64,000 bases of DNA from an uncultured Gammaproteobacteria bacterium (lineage in GTDB: Bacteria; Pseudomonadota; Gammaproteobacteria; GCA-001735895). Made by a program: the position numbers and the translations under genes. This document shows, piece after piece, positions 56,473-64,000 of the stretch (position 1 is its first letter; every line of letters starts with the position of its first letter). The stretch covers positions 1 through 64,000 of the forward strand of contig CAMYON010000029.1 of NCBI GenBank assembly GCA_947260025.1, read 5' to 3'. The notes beneath the pieces were generated by a model that was not told the origin of the DNA, did not search any database, and saw only the letters and a program-made list of their open reading frames with translations.

Positions 56473-58565
56473 TACCAGTCCTCACTTCACTCTGGGACTC
56501 CGGCGCGCCGATGTTGGCGACGACCCGCAGTTGCTTGTCATCCGGTACTTCGTCATAGCTCAGCACGTGCAGCCCCGGAATCGCGTGGCGCACCATCCGC
56601 GCCAACATGGTCCTGAGACTTTGCGACACCAGCAATACCGCGACTTCACCGCGCGCCTGCTGGTTTTCCGATGCCTGTTTCAACGAGCTATGTATCATTT
56701 GTGCCATCCCCGGCTCCAACGCCATGACGCTACCGTCCTGACTCTGTACAGACTGAAGCAAAATCTGTTCCAACGAGGGGTGTAAAGTCATGACAGTAAG
56801 CTCTGAAGCCATTCCGTAGATGTTTTGCACAATCTGACGGCCCAGGCTGATGCGTACCTGGGCGCTGAGGACGCCGGCATCTTGACTCTTGCTGCCGTGT
56901 TCTGCCAATGTTTCGGCGATCGTGCGTAAATCGCGTATTGCAATCTGCTCCTGCAGCAGGTTTTGCAGGACCTTGACGATGACGCTGAGTTCGAGCGGTT
57001 TCGGCGTCAGGCCATCGACCAGCTTGGGCGAACTGCGCTTTAGCACGTCGAGTAACTCCTGCACTTCCTCGTGACCGATCAATTCATGCGCGTTATCCTG
57101 CAATAGCTGGCTCAAATGGGTCGCGATTACGGTCGACGCGTCGACTACGGTGTAACCCAGCGTTTGCGCATGATCGCGCTGCGACGGCTCGATCCAGTAG
57201 GCATCCAGCCCGAAAGCCGGATCCTTGGTCGGGGTACCGCTGAGTTCGCCGTAGACCGTTCCCGGGTTGATCGCCAGATCACGGTTGGGCAGTACCTCGG
57301 CTTCCCCCATCGGAACTCCGAGCAGACTGAGGCGATAGCTGTTCGGCGACAGGTCGAGATTGTCACGGATATGCACCGGCTGGATCAGAAACCCCAGTTC
57401 CTGCGACAGTTTCTTGCGTACACCCTTGATACGCGTCATCAATTCGCCGCCCTGGCGCACATCCACCAGCGGAATCAGGCCGTAACCGACCTCGAGACCG
57501 ATGATGTCGACGGTCTGCACGTCATCCCAGCTTAATTCGCGCTGCTCGGGCCGCGGTTCCACTTCTTCCGGCTCGACCTCCACCAGTTCGCCGCGCCGTT
57601 GCCGGCGGTGCAGCGTGTAGGCCAGCCCGCCGCCGATCGCGGCAATCGTCAAAAACGCGACGTTAGGCATGCCGGGAATCAGCCCAAGCAGCGCGATAAT
57701 GCTGGCTGCCACCACCAGTGCGCGCGGATTATCGAACATCTGGCTGAAAACCTGGCTCGACATCGCTTCCGAATTGGATACCCGGGTGACGATGATTGCG
57801 GTCGCGGTTGACAACACCAGCGACGGGATCTGTGCCACCAGGCCGTCGCCGATCGTCAACAGGGTGTAATTGCGCATCGCCACTCCAGGTTCGAGATCAT
57901 GCTGAAACACGCCGATCGAAAGTCCGCCGATAATATTGATGAACAGGATCAGGATGCCGGCGATGGCGTCACCGCGCACGAACTTGCTGGCACCATCCAT
58001 GGAACCGTAGAAATCCGCCTCCTGGGCAATCTCGGTACGGCGCTGGCGCGCCTCGTCCTGGCTGCATAGTCCGGCGTTCAGATCGGCGTCGATCGCCATT
58101 TGCTTGCCGGGCATGGCGTCGAGGGTAAAGCGCGCACTGACTTCCGACACGCGTCCGGCACCCTTGGTGACAACCACGAAGTTGATGATTACCAGGATGG
58201 CGAACACCACCAGGCCAACCGCATAGTTGCCACCGATAGGCCTCTATCACCTTGCCCGCGGCCGCTGTACCGGTATGCCCTTCCAGCAGCACCACGCGCG
58301 TCGAAGCGATGTTCAAGGCCAGCCGCAGCAGGGTCGCCACCAGCAGGATGGTTGGGAACACGGTGAAGTCGAGCGGCCGCAGCGCGTATACCGACACCAG
58401 CAGCACCACCAGCCCGAAGGCGATGTTGAACGTGAACAGCATGTCCAGCGCCATCGGCGGCAGCGGTATCACCACCATTGCCAGCATCATGATGACGATC
58501 AGTGGCGCACCCAGGCCCTGGGGATTGAGCCCCCTGAGTTGTGCGGTTAACGTATCTCCGGCCAT
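56462..58565 (-). pseudogene. flhA: Flagellar export gate protein FlhA, frameshifted
   Basis: The N-terminal frame (from 58565: LIVIMMLAMVVIPLPPMALD, then LPxDFTVFPTILLVATLLRL and VVLLEGHTGTAAAGKVIEA) goes out of frame after Ala-109. The remaining frame (VVFAILVIINFVVVTKGAGR, GRVSEVSARFTLDAMPGKQM, to NGVQ-like C-terminus at 56462) carries the other 580 or so residues. Homologues read GKVIEAFGQFVxGGNYAVG; here the segment between VIEA and GGNYAVG is missing, giving a net loss of about 14 bases at 58236/58237. Intact FlhA (about 705 aa) is essential for flagellar export; this copy would be nonfunctional unless it is a sequencing error. It overlaps flhF by 11 bases. Confidence 0.87.
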
Positions 58566-58581
58566 TTATCGTGCTCCTGTA

Positions 58582-59712
58582 TCAGGCTTGTTCGTCGGTT
58601 GGCATATAGGGATCGGGGCGCTCGGGCATCTCGGATCCATGCTCACGCGCGAGGCGTAACTGGAAAACAAAAGCCAGCACCTGGGCCACGGCAAAATAGA
58701 GATGCGACGGAATTTCCTGGTCGATCTTGCAGTTGGCGTAGAGCGCGCGCGCCAGCGGCGGCGCTTCGAAAATCTCGATGTCGTGGAAGGCGGCAATTTC
58801 CCGGATCTTGAGCGCGATCAAATCCCTGCCCATCGCCAGCACCAGCGGCGCCGCCATATTGTCGTTATCGTATTTCAGCGCCACCGCGTAATGCGTCGGG
58901 TTGGTGATGATGACGTCGGCATCGGGCACCGCTTCCATCATGCGGCGTTGCGCCATTTCCTGCTGCACCTGGCGAACGCGGGACTTGACCTCGGGTTTAC
59001 CTTCGGTGTCTTTCATTTCGTCGCGCACTTCCTGCAGCGTCATTTTCAGCTTTTGCGAGTGATCCCACAGCTGGAACGGCACATCGATAGCGGCGATCAA
59101 TATCAACGTCGAAGACACCACCAGGAAGCTCAACCCGATCAACCAGGCACCGTTCTGCAGCGCCAGCGACAGCGACTGAGCACCCAGCCCGAGAAAATCA
59201 TCGGACTTGCTCCACAGGAACGTTATCGCTACCACCGAAACCACGAGGAACTTGGCCATCGCCTTGATCAATTCCATCAAACCCTTTGACGAAAACATGC
59301 GTTTGAAACCGTTGATCGGATTGATGCGATCGGTTTTGAACGCCATGGCCTCGACGCTGAAGGCCCAGCCGCCGATCGCCAGCGGCGTGAATATCGCAAC
59401 CACCGTCATCAGCAATATGAACGGCCCGATCCCGGCCAGGGCATCGGAAACCGCAAGGGAAAAGCGCTCCAGCAGGGTTTGCTGGGAAAAAACTTCCGCG
59501 CGCGTCAGGGTAAACCCGCGCGCCATGAAACCCGAGATACTGGCAATCATGTGCGAACCCATGAACAGCAGCCCGAGCGCACCGAACACCATTACCGTCA
59601 TGCTGTTGAGTTCCTTGGAGCGCGGTACCTGACCCTTTTTCTTCGCGTCGCGAAGTTTTTTCGGGGTTGGTTGTTCGGTCTTTTCCTGACCGGAGTCGCT
59701 TTCGCTCGCCAT
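58582..59712 (-). CDS. flhB: Flagellar export switch protein FlhB
   Basis: A 376-residue FlhB: EKTEQPTPKKLRDAKKKGQV at the N-terminus, four membrane segments, and the autocleavage site NPTH in DVIITNPTHYAVALKYD. It works with FlhA and FliK in the switch from hook to filament export. It lies between flhA (16-base gap) and fliR (10-base gap) in one operon. Confidence 0.95.
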   Translation of the reverse strand: MASESDSGQEKTEQPTPKKLRDAKKKGQVPRSKELNSMTVMVFGALGLLFMGSHMIASISGFMARGFTLTRAEVFSQQTLLERFSLAVSDALAGIGPFILLMTVVAIFTPLAIGGWAFSVEAMAFKTDRINPINGFKRMFSSKGLMELIKAMAKFLVVSVVAITFLWSKSDDFLGLGAQSLSLALQNGAWLIGLSFLVVSSTLILIAAIDVPFQLWDHSQKLKMTLQEVRDEMKDTEGKPEVKSRVRQVQQEMAQRRMMEAVPDADVIITNPTHYAVALKYDNDNMAAPLVLAMGRDLIALKIREIAAFHDIEIFEAPPLARALYANCKIDQEIPSHLYFAVAQVLAFVFQLRLAREHGSEMPERPDPYMPTDEQA

Positions 59713-59722
59713 CGCCGTGTCC

Positions 59723-60502
59723 TCAGGGAGTTACTATCGATTGCGACAGCTGCATCGCCTGCAGCATCATCTGGTTGATGCGCGGCAGGAATCCCGGCAG
59801 CACCAGTAACAATATGATGAAGCCCATGAACATGGTCACCGGGAAACCGACCGAAAAAATATTGAGCTGCGGCGCGGCCCGCGTCATGACGCCCATCGAA
59901 AGCGTAATCACCAGCATCGAAATCAGTGCTGGAATCGCCACCCACAGGGCGCCGATAAACATTTGGCTGCCCCAGGCAAACAGCGCCCAGAAACTGTCGC
60001 GCCCGACACCGGTGGGCGATATCGGCAGGGACTCGAAGCTGCTGACGACCAGCTGGATCAAGGTCAGGTGTCCGCCCAACGCCAGAAACAGTAGCGTGCC
60101 GATGATTATCAGAAACTGCGATATCACCGGCACGTTAACGCCGTTGGTCGGATCGACCATGGAAGCGAAACCGAGCCCCATACTCATTGCAATCGCTTCA
60201 CCGGCGATCATCAACGCACCAAACACCAGCTGCAGCGTGAAGCCCATCGACAGGCCGATCAGGATCTGTTGTACAGAAACCAGTAGCCCCTCGAGCGACA
60301 GCGCTTCGACCTGCGGCATGTCGGGTAGCAGCGGTATCACCAGCACCGACAGCACGAAGGTGATAATGATTTTGACGCGAGTCGGCACCAGGCGGGTGCC
60401 AATTACCGGCATGGCTATCAGCATGGAACCGATGCGCATCATCGGCCAGATCAGTGAGCCGACGAAAGCGGTAGCCTGGGCGAAGTCGAAATCCATTCGC
60501 AC
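59723..60502 (-). CDS. fliR: Flagellar export membrane protein FliR
   Basis: A 259-residue polytopic membrane protein with FliR hallmarks: WPMMRIGSMLIAMPVIGTRL, LLVSVQQILIGLSMGFTLQL, GEAIAMSMGLGFASMVDPTN and VGRDSFWALFAWG. FliR is part of the FliPQR export core. It follows fliQ by one base. Confidence 0.94.
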   Translation of the reverse strand: MRMDFDFAQATAFVGSLIWPMMRIGSMLIAMPVIGTRLVPTRVKIIITFVLSVLVIPLLPDMPQVEALSLEGLLVSVQQILIGLSMGFTLQLVFGALMIAGEAIAMSMGLGFASMVDPTNGVNVPVISQFLIIIGTLLFLALGGHLTLIQLVVSSFESLPISPTGVGRDSFWALFAWGSQMFIGALWVAIPALISMLVITLSMGVMTRAAPQLNIFSVGFPVTMFMGFIILLLVLPGFLPRINQMMLQAMQLSQSIVTP

Positions 60503-60503
60503 A

Positions 60504-60773
60504 TCAACCGATCAGTCCGGGAATACTGAGGTAAAGACGCCGGGTGTAACTCAGTAACAGCTCCAGCATCCACGGCCCCGCAATCAGAACCGACAGTAAC
60601 AGAACCATCAGCTTGGGGATAAAACTCAGCGTCTGCTCGTTGATCGAAGTCGCGGCCTGGAACATACCGATCAACAGTCCGATACCCAGTGCGGACAGCA
60701 ACATCGGCGCAGAAATCATTGCGATCAGATAGAGCGCCTGTTGCGACAGGTCGATTACCTTGTCGGGAGTCAT
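60504..60773 (-). CDS. fliQ: Flagellar export membrane protein FliQ
   Basis: An 89-residue two-helix membrane protein: VIDLSQQALYLIAMISAPML, LLIGMFQAATSINEQTLSFI and a C-terminal segment LIAGPWMLELLLSYTRRLY. FliQ forms the flagellar export gate with FliP and FliR. It follows fliP by one base. Confidence 0.94.
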   Translation of the reverse strand: MTPDKVIDLSQQALYLIAMISAPMLLSALGIGLLIGMFQAATSINEQTLSFIPKLMVLLLSVLIAGPWMLELLLSYTRRLYLSIPGLIG

Positions 60774-60774
60774 C

Positions 60775-61518
60775 TCAGGCGCCCAACAGGAAGCTGGATG
60801 CCAGCGTTCCCATGATCAGGGCCCAGCCATCGACCATGACAAACAGCATCAGTTTGAACGGCAGCGACACGATCATCGGCGACAGCATCATCATACCCAT
60901 CGACATCAATACGCTGGCAACTACCAGGTCGATGATGACAAAAGGAATGAAAATCAGAAATCCGATCTGGAACGCGGTTTTAAGCTCGCTGGTGACAAAG
61001 GCCGGCATCAGCAGGGTGAGCGGCGTTTTTTCCGGGGACTCGATGTCGGTGACGCCAGCGATATCGGCGAACATGCGAATATCGGTTTCGCGCGTCTGCG
61101 CCAGCATGAAGGTCTTGAAAGGTTCGGTCGCCGCGCGCAGCGCATCCAGCGACGACAGGCTGCCGTCCATGTAAGGCTGAACCGCAAGCTGGTACACCTG
61201 GTCGAAAACCGGTGACATGATAAACAGTGTCAGAAACAGGGCCAGCCCGAGAATAATCTGGTTAGACGGGGTTTGCGCGGTACCCAGCGCCTGGCGCAGT
61301 ATCGACAGCACGATGATGATTCGAGTGAAGGATGTCATCATCAGCAGAATCGCCGGCAACAGTGTCAGCAGGGTCATCAACGCCAGGATTTCGAGGGTGA
61401 CGGTATAGGTTTGCCCGTCGCCACTGCCACCGTTGACCGAGATCGCGGGGATACCGATCGATTGTGCCTGCACCTCAGGCATCAGCAATAGCAGGATCAG
61501 GCCGGCCAGGTATTTCAT
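60775..61518 (-). CDS. fliP: Flagellar export membrane protein FliP
   Basis: A 247-residue FliP with a cleavable signal-like N-terminus ([17 protein letters not shown]) and the conserved [40 protein letters not shown] and [20 protein letters not shown]. FliP nucleates the export gate. It is overlapped by four bases by fliO. Confidence 0.95.
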   Translation of the reverse strand: MKYLAGLILLLLMPEVQAQSIGIPAISVNGGSGDGQTYTVTLEILALMTLLTLLPAILLMMTSFTRIIIVLSILRQALGTAQTPSNQIILGLALFLTLFIMSPVFDQVYQLAVQPYMDGSLSSLDALRAATEPFKTFMLAQTRETDIRMFADIAGVTDIESPEKTPLTLLMPAFVTSELKTAFQIGFLIFIPFVIIDLVVASVLMSMGMMMLSPMIVSLPFKLMLFVMVDGWALIMGTLASSFLLGA

Positions 61519-61937
61519 GACTTGTCCCGTTCACCCATCAGGCGATTAAGCTTGCTGGCGAAGGAAGCGCCAACCGCCGGCTGCTCCCCGGCCACTTCCA
61601 GCGGCTGCGACAGGGTATGCAGTTTCTCGATTTTGCCCGGCGTCAAGCCGACCAGGATCTGTTCTTCGCCGACCTGCAGCAGCACGATGCGATCGCGGGT
61701 GCCAATCGGAAGCCCGGCGATAATTTTAATCAGGCCGCTGTGCGAGCCCTGATTCAGGTTGAATTTCCTGACCAGCCAGGCCAGCAGGAAAATCAGTACC
61801 ACGATCAGAACCAGGCCGGCGCTGAGCTTCAGCAGGTAAGGCGACGACATCGGTTCCAGCGCACTGCCCGCCTGGTTCTCGGACTGCGCCAGCAGCGTGG
61901 CGGGTAGCCACCCAATTGCCAGTATCAACCAGCGCAT
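61515..61937 (-). CDS. fliO: Flagellar export assembly protein FliO
   Basis: A 140-residue single-pass membrane protein: signal-like N-terminus ([16 protein letters not shown]), a membrane segment (about 36-52), and a cytoplasmic domain with [20 protein letters not shown] and [10 protein letters not shown]. FliO helps FliP oligomerise. It overlaps fliN by one base and fliP by four. Confidence 0.88.
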   Translation of the reverse strand: MRWLILAIGWLPATLLAQSENQAGSALEPMSSPYLLKLSAGLVLIVVLIFLLAWLVRKFNLNQGSHSGLIKIIAGLPIGTRDRIVLLQVGEEQILVGLTPGKIEKLHTLSQPLEVAGEQPAVGASFASKLNRLMGERDKS

Positions 61938-62362
61938 CAGCGTAGATTCTTGATCCGGTCGGCCGGACTGATCACGTCGGTCAGGCGAATACCGAACTTG
62001 TCGTTGACCACGACCACCTCGCCATGCGCCACCAGGGTGCCGTTTACCAGCACGTCCATCGGTTCGCCGGCAAGCCGGTCGAGCTCGACGATCGAGCCCT
62101 GGTTGAGCTGCAGCAGGTTACGAATGCTGAGCTGGGTGCGGCCGATCTCCATCGCGATGGTGACCGGTATGTCGAGAATGACGTCCAGCTTGACGTCGCC
62201 CGAATTGGGGGTCGAGGAATCGTTCAGCTGCTTGGCGGTTACCTGCTGGAAACCGTCGTCACCGGCCTCGCCGCCATCGGTGCCTCCCTGACCTTCCGTT
62301 GCCGCTGACAAGTCGGCGGCCATTGCATCCTGATCCACAGCTTGTTCTGTTTCAGTACTCAT
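61937..62362 (-). CDS. fliN: Flagellar motor switch protein FliN
   Basis: A 141-residue FliN: an acidic, Gln/Gly-rich N-terminal third (about 1-50), then the C-ring SpoA domain LDVILDIPVTIAMEIGRTQL, LLQLNQGSIVELDRLAGEPM and LVNGTLVAHGEVVVVNDKFG. It forms the lower C-ring. The ATG at 62362 is the only start that fits the family; earlier in-frame codons lie within fliM antisense-free sequence upstream but give nonsense residues. Confidence 0.93.
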   Translation of the reverse strand: MSTETEQAVDQDAMAADLSAATEGQGGTDGGEAGDDGFQQVTAKQLNDSSTPNSGDVKLDVILDIPVTIAMEIGRTQLSIRNLLQLNQGSIVELDRLAGEPMDVLVNGTLVAHGEVVVVNDKFGIRLTDVISPADRIKNLR

Positions 62363-62378
62363 ATCAGTCTCCTGCAGA

Positions 62379-63398
62379 CTATTCGGGTTGCGCAATTGCG
62401 CTCTTGATTTCTTCGTTGTCGGTATCGTGTATTTCCAGGATATCTTCGACCTTGACCGCGGTGTTGCCCTGGTGCTCGCCATACTGACCGCGGATAATCG
62501 GCATTTCCTCGGCCAGTAACACGACCTGCTCCGGCATATCGATAGGGATAATGTCACCAGCCCTGAAATTGATAAGCTCGGATACCGGTAACTGCTTTTC
62601 GATGAACAGCGCCTGCATATCTATCCTGGCGTGCATCAATTGTTCCTTGAGTAGAATCGCCCAGCGTTCGTCGACGTCGCCGCGGTCGCTCTGAACGCCG
62701 GCATCGAGCACCGTGCGAATCGGTTCGATCATCGAATACGGATAAATCACGTGCAGATCGCCGCCTCCGCCGTCGAGTTCGATATGAAAATTCGAAACCA
62801 CGATGACTTCGCTAGGGCTGACAACATTCGCCATATGCGGATTAACTTCGTGATCGTGGTAGCTGTAATCTACCGTCATTACCGGCGCCCAGGCTTTTAC
62901 CAGGTCGATGAAGCACATATGCACCACCTTCTCGATGACCCTGAGCTCGGTACTGGTAAATTCGCGGCCCTCGATGTTGGCGTTTATCTTGCCGTCGCCA
63001 CCGAAGAAGTTGTCTACCAGTATGAATACCAGTTTGGGATCGAGCATGATCAGCCCGGTGCCGCGCAATGGCGCCATCTTTATCATGCTCATGCTGGTAG
63101 GTGCGGGAAGCGTGTCGATGTATTCGGAGAACTTGATCATCTCGATGCCGTTACCCGAGATTTCCGGAGACTTGCGTAACATGTTGAAAAAGCTGACACG
63201 AAAATAACGCGCAAACCGGTCGTTAATCATTTCCAGGGTCGGCAGTCGCCCGCGAATAATTCGTTCCTGGTTATTGAAGTCGTACGCCCTGGCTTCGCCA
63301 TCGAACTCGTTGTCATCCGCAGAGGTATCGATCGCGCCCTCATCGACGCCTCCGAGCAAGGCATCAACTTCGTCCTGACTGAGAATATCAGTGCTCAA
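62379..63398 (-). CDS. fliM: Flagellar motor switch protein FliM
   Basis: A 339-residue FliM. The CheY-binding N-terminal peptide is LSQDEVDALLGGVD, followed by RIIRGRLPTLEMINDRFARY and the middle domain with VNPHMANVVSPSEVIVVSNF, and a C-terminal SpoA domain. It joins FliG to FliN in the C-ring and receives phospho-CheY. It follows fliL by 10 bases. Confidence 0.95.
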   Translation of the reverse strand: MSTDILSQDEVDALLGGVDEGAIDTSADDNEFDGEARAYDFNNQERIIRGRLPTLEMINDRFARYFRVSFFNMLRKSPEISGNGIEMIKFSEYIDTLPAPTSMSMIKMAPLRGTGLIMLDPKLVFILVDNFFGGDGKINANIEGREFTSTELRVIEKVVHMCFIDLVKAWAPVMTVDYSYHDHEVNPHMANVVSPSEVIVVSNFHIELDGGGGDLHVIYPYSMIEPIRTVLDAGVQSDRGDVDERWAILLKEQLMHARIDMQALFIEKQLPVSELINFRAGDIIPIDMPEQVVLLAEEMPIIRGQYGEHQGNTAVKVEDILEIHDTDNEEIKSAIAQPE

Positions 63399-63408
63399 GC
63401 TGACCCCC

Positions 63409-63918
63409 TTATTGCATCACGAAACTGGTGAAAAAAACGTTGTCGACTTCGCCACCCGAACCATGTTCATTGATGACTGTCTGCACCGTTTCAAGCGCCG
63501 ATTGCTGCAGGCGTTCCTTGCCGTCGGGCGCGCGCAGCTCGGCTGACTTCTGTTGACCGAACAGCACCAACAGGTTGTTGCGAATCAGCGGCTTGTGTTT
63601 CTCCAGTTCCTCGGCGACGTCGTCGTTGAAGGTCAGCACCTGCATCGATATTTGCAGGAAGCCGACCGGATCTTCCGGTGCCAGGTTGACGGTAAAGGCC
63701 GGTTTCAGCTCGACGTAGCTGGGATCACCGCGAGAAATTTCGACTTCCTCCTCGACTTCGGCCTCGGCGCTGTCGCCACCGCCGCCGACAATCAGCAGCG
63801 TGCCTCCAATCGAACCGACAACCAGTACCAGCGCACCAACGATAATCAAGATCAGCTTCAACTTGCCGCTTTTCGCCGGTTCTGCTTCCGCGTCCGCCTG
63901 CTTCTCTTCTTCCGCCAT
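63409..63918 (-). CDS. fliL: Flagellar stator-associated protein FliL
   Basis: A 169-residue single-pass membrane protein: charged N-terminus (MAEEEKQADAEAEPAKSG), a membrane helix (about 22-44, LILIIVGALVLVVGSIGG) and a periplasmic domain with PAFTVNLAPEDPVGFLQISM, ending VFFTSFVMQ, as in FliL. It stabilises the stator around the motor. It is the first gene of the operon after the sigma-54-type promoter at 63953-63970. Confidence 0.92.
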   Translation of the reverse strand: MAEEEKQADAEAEPAKSGKLKLILIIVGALVLVVGSIGGTLLIVGGGGDSAEAEVEEEVEISRGDPSYVELKPAFTVNLAPEDPVGFLQISMQVLTFNDDVAEELEKHKPLIRNNLLVLFGQQKSAELRAPDGKERLQQSALETVQTVINEHGSGGEVDNVFFTSFVMQ

Positions 63919-63952
63919 GATGGATCCTCGATATTTAGCGATACCAAAGGCA

Positions 63953-63970
63953 GAGCAATTCCTGTGCCAA
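63953..63970 (-). promoter_or_regulatory. Sigma-54-type promoter of the fliL-cheY operon
   Basis: On the minus strand TTGGCAC-AGGAA-TTGCTC matches the sigma-54 consensus TGGCAC-N5-TTGC exactly, with 12 bases between GG and GC. The predicted transcript start lies about 25 bases before fliL. This is consistent with RpoN/FleQ(FlrA)-driven class II flagellar genes; neither regulator is in the window. Confidence 0.8.
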
Positions 63971-64000
63971 TAAATTAATCCTTTTAATATCAGTGACTTA

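Overview
The window is a gene-dense stretch of a gammaproteobacterial chromosome, moderately GC-rich. The evidence is the gene content and order: rlmN-pilW-rodZ-hisS-yfgM-bamB-der, smc-zipA-ligA with cysZ nearby, surE-pcm-yqaA-nlpD-rpoS, tesA/ybbA-ybbP, relA-dusA, rsd, slyX-rsmJ, cyaY-msrB, and a fliL-to-cheY flagellar operon with flhF and fleN, the arrangement typical of polarly flagellated Gammaproteobacteria. I cannot name a genus. No tRNA, rRNA, CRISPR array, prophage or intact insertion sequence was seen.

Layout. 1-7 kb: porin, sulfotransferase, yciB-yciI, rsd, slyX-rsmJ, yajQ with a membrane-anchored Rieske-like protein that has lost its cluster ligands, then cyaY-msrB. 7-17 kb: ligA, zipA and smc on the minus strand; queF and cysZ on the plus strand; a 670-bp convergent gap with two large inverted-repeat elements; a metallophosphoesterase with altered metal ligands; an M23 peptidase. 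17-26 kb: yfaZ, an orphan ParA, then the der-bamB-yfgM-hisS-rodZ-pilW-rlmN block read from the minus strand. 26-31 kb: thrC and hom on opposite strands around a GNAT enzyme and an MFS exporter. 31-36 kb: a second repeat pair, then rpoS-nlpD-yqaA-pcm-surE. 36-46 kb: a putative metalloprotease, dusA, relA, ybbP-ybbA, tesA, a HAD phosphatase, ispG. 46-48 kb: a signalling cluster (PilZ, STAS, a short chemoreceptor-tip-like ORF, a diguanylate cyclase with a sigma-54 promoter). 48-52 kb: fliK-flhX, a hydrolase, a DUF3012 lipoprotein, a lipase. 52-64 kb: cheY-fliA-fleN-flhF-flhA-flhB-fliRQPONML, one minus-strand operon behind a strong sigma-54-type promoter.

Three conserved genes are broken by small losses of sequence: rpoS (one base), flhA (about 14 bases) and bamB (an estimated 40 or so bases). 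Either the genome is decaying or adapted in culture, or the assembly has deletion errors; reads are needed to decide.

The most unusual structure is a family of long palindromic repeats found as two oppositely oriented pairs (14691-15300 and 31195-31671), each in a gap between convergent genes. Copies keep short core sequences while their stem sequences differ with compensating changes, so base pairing is conserved although sequence is not.
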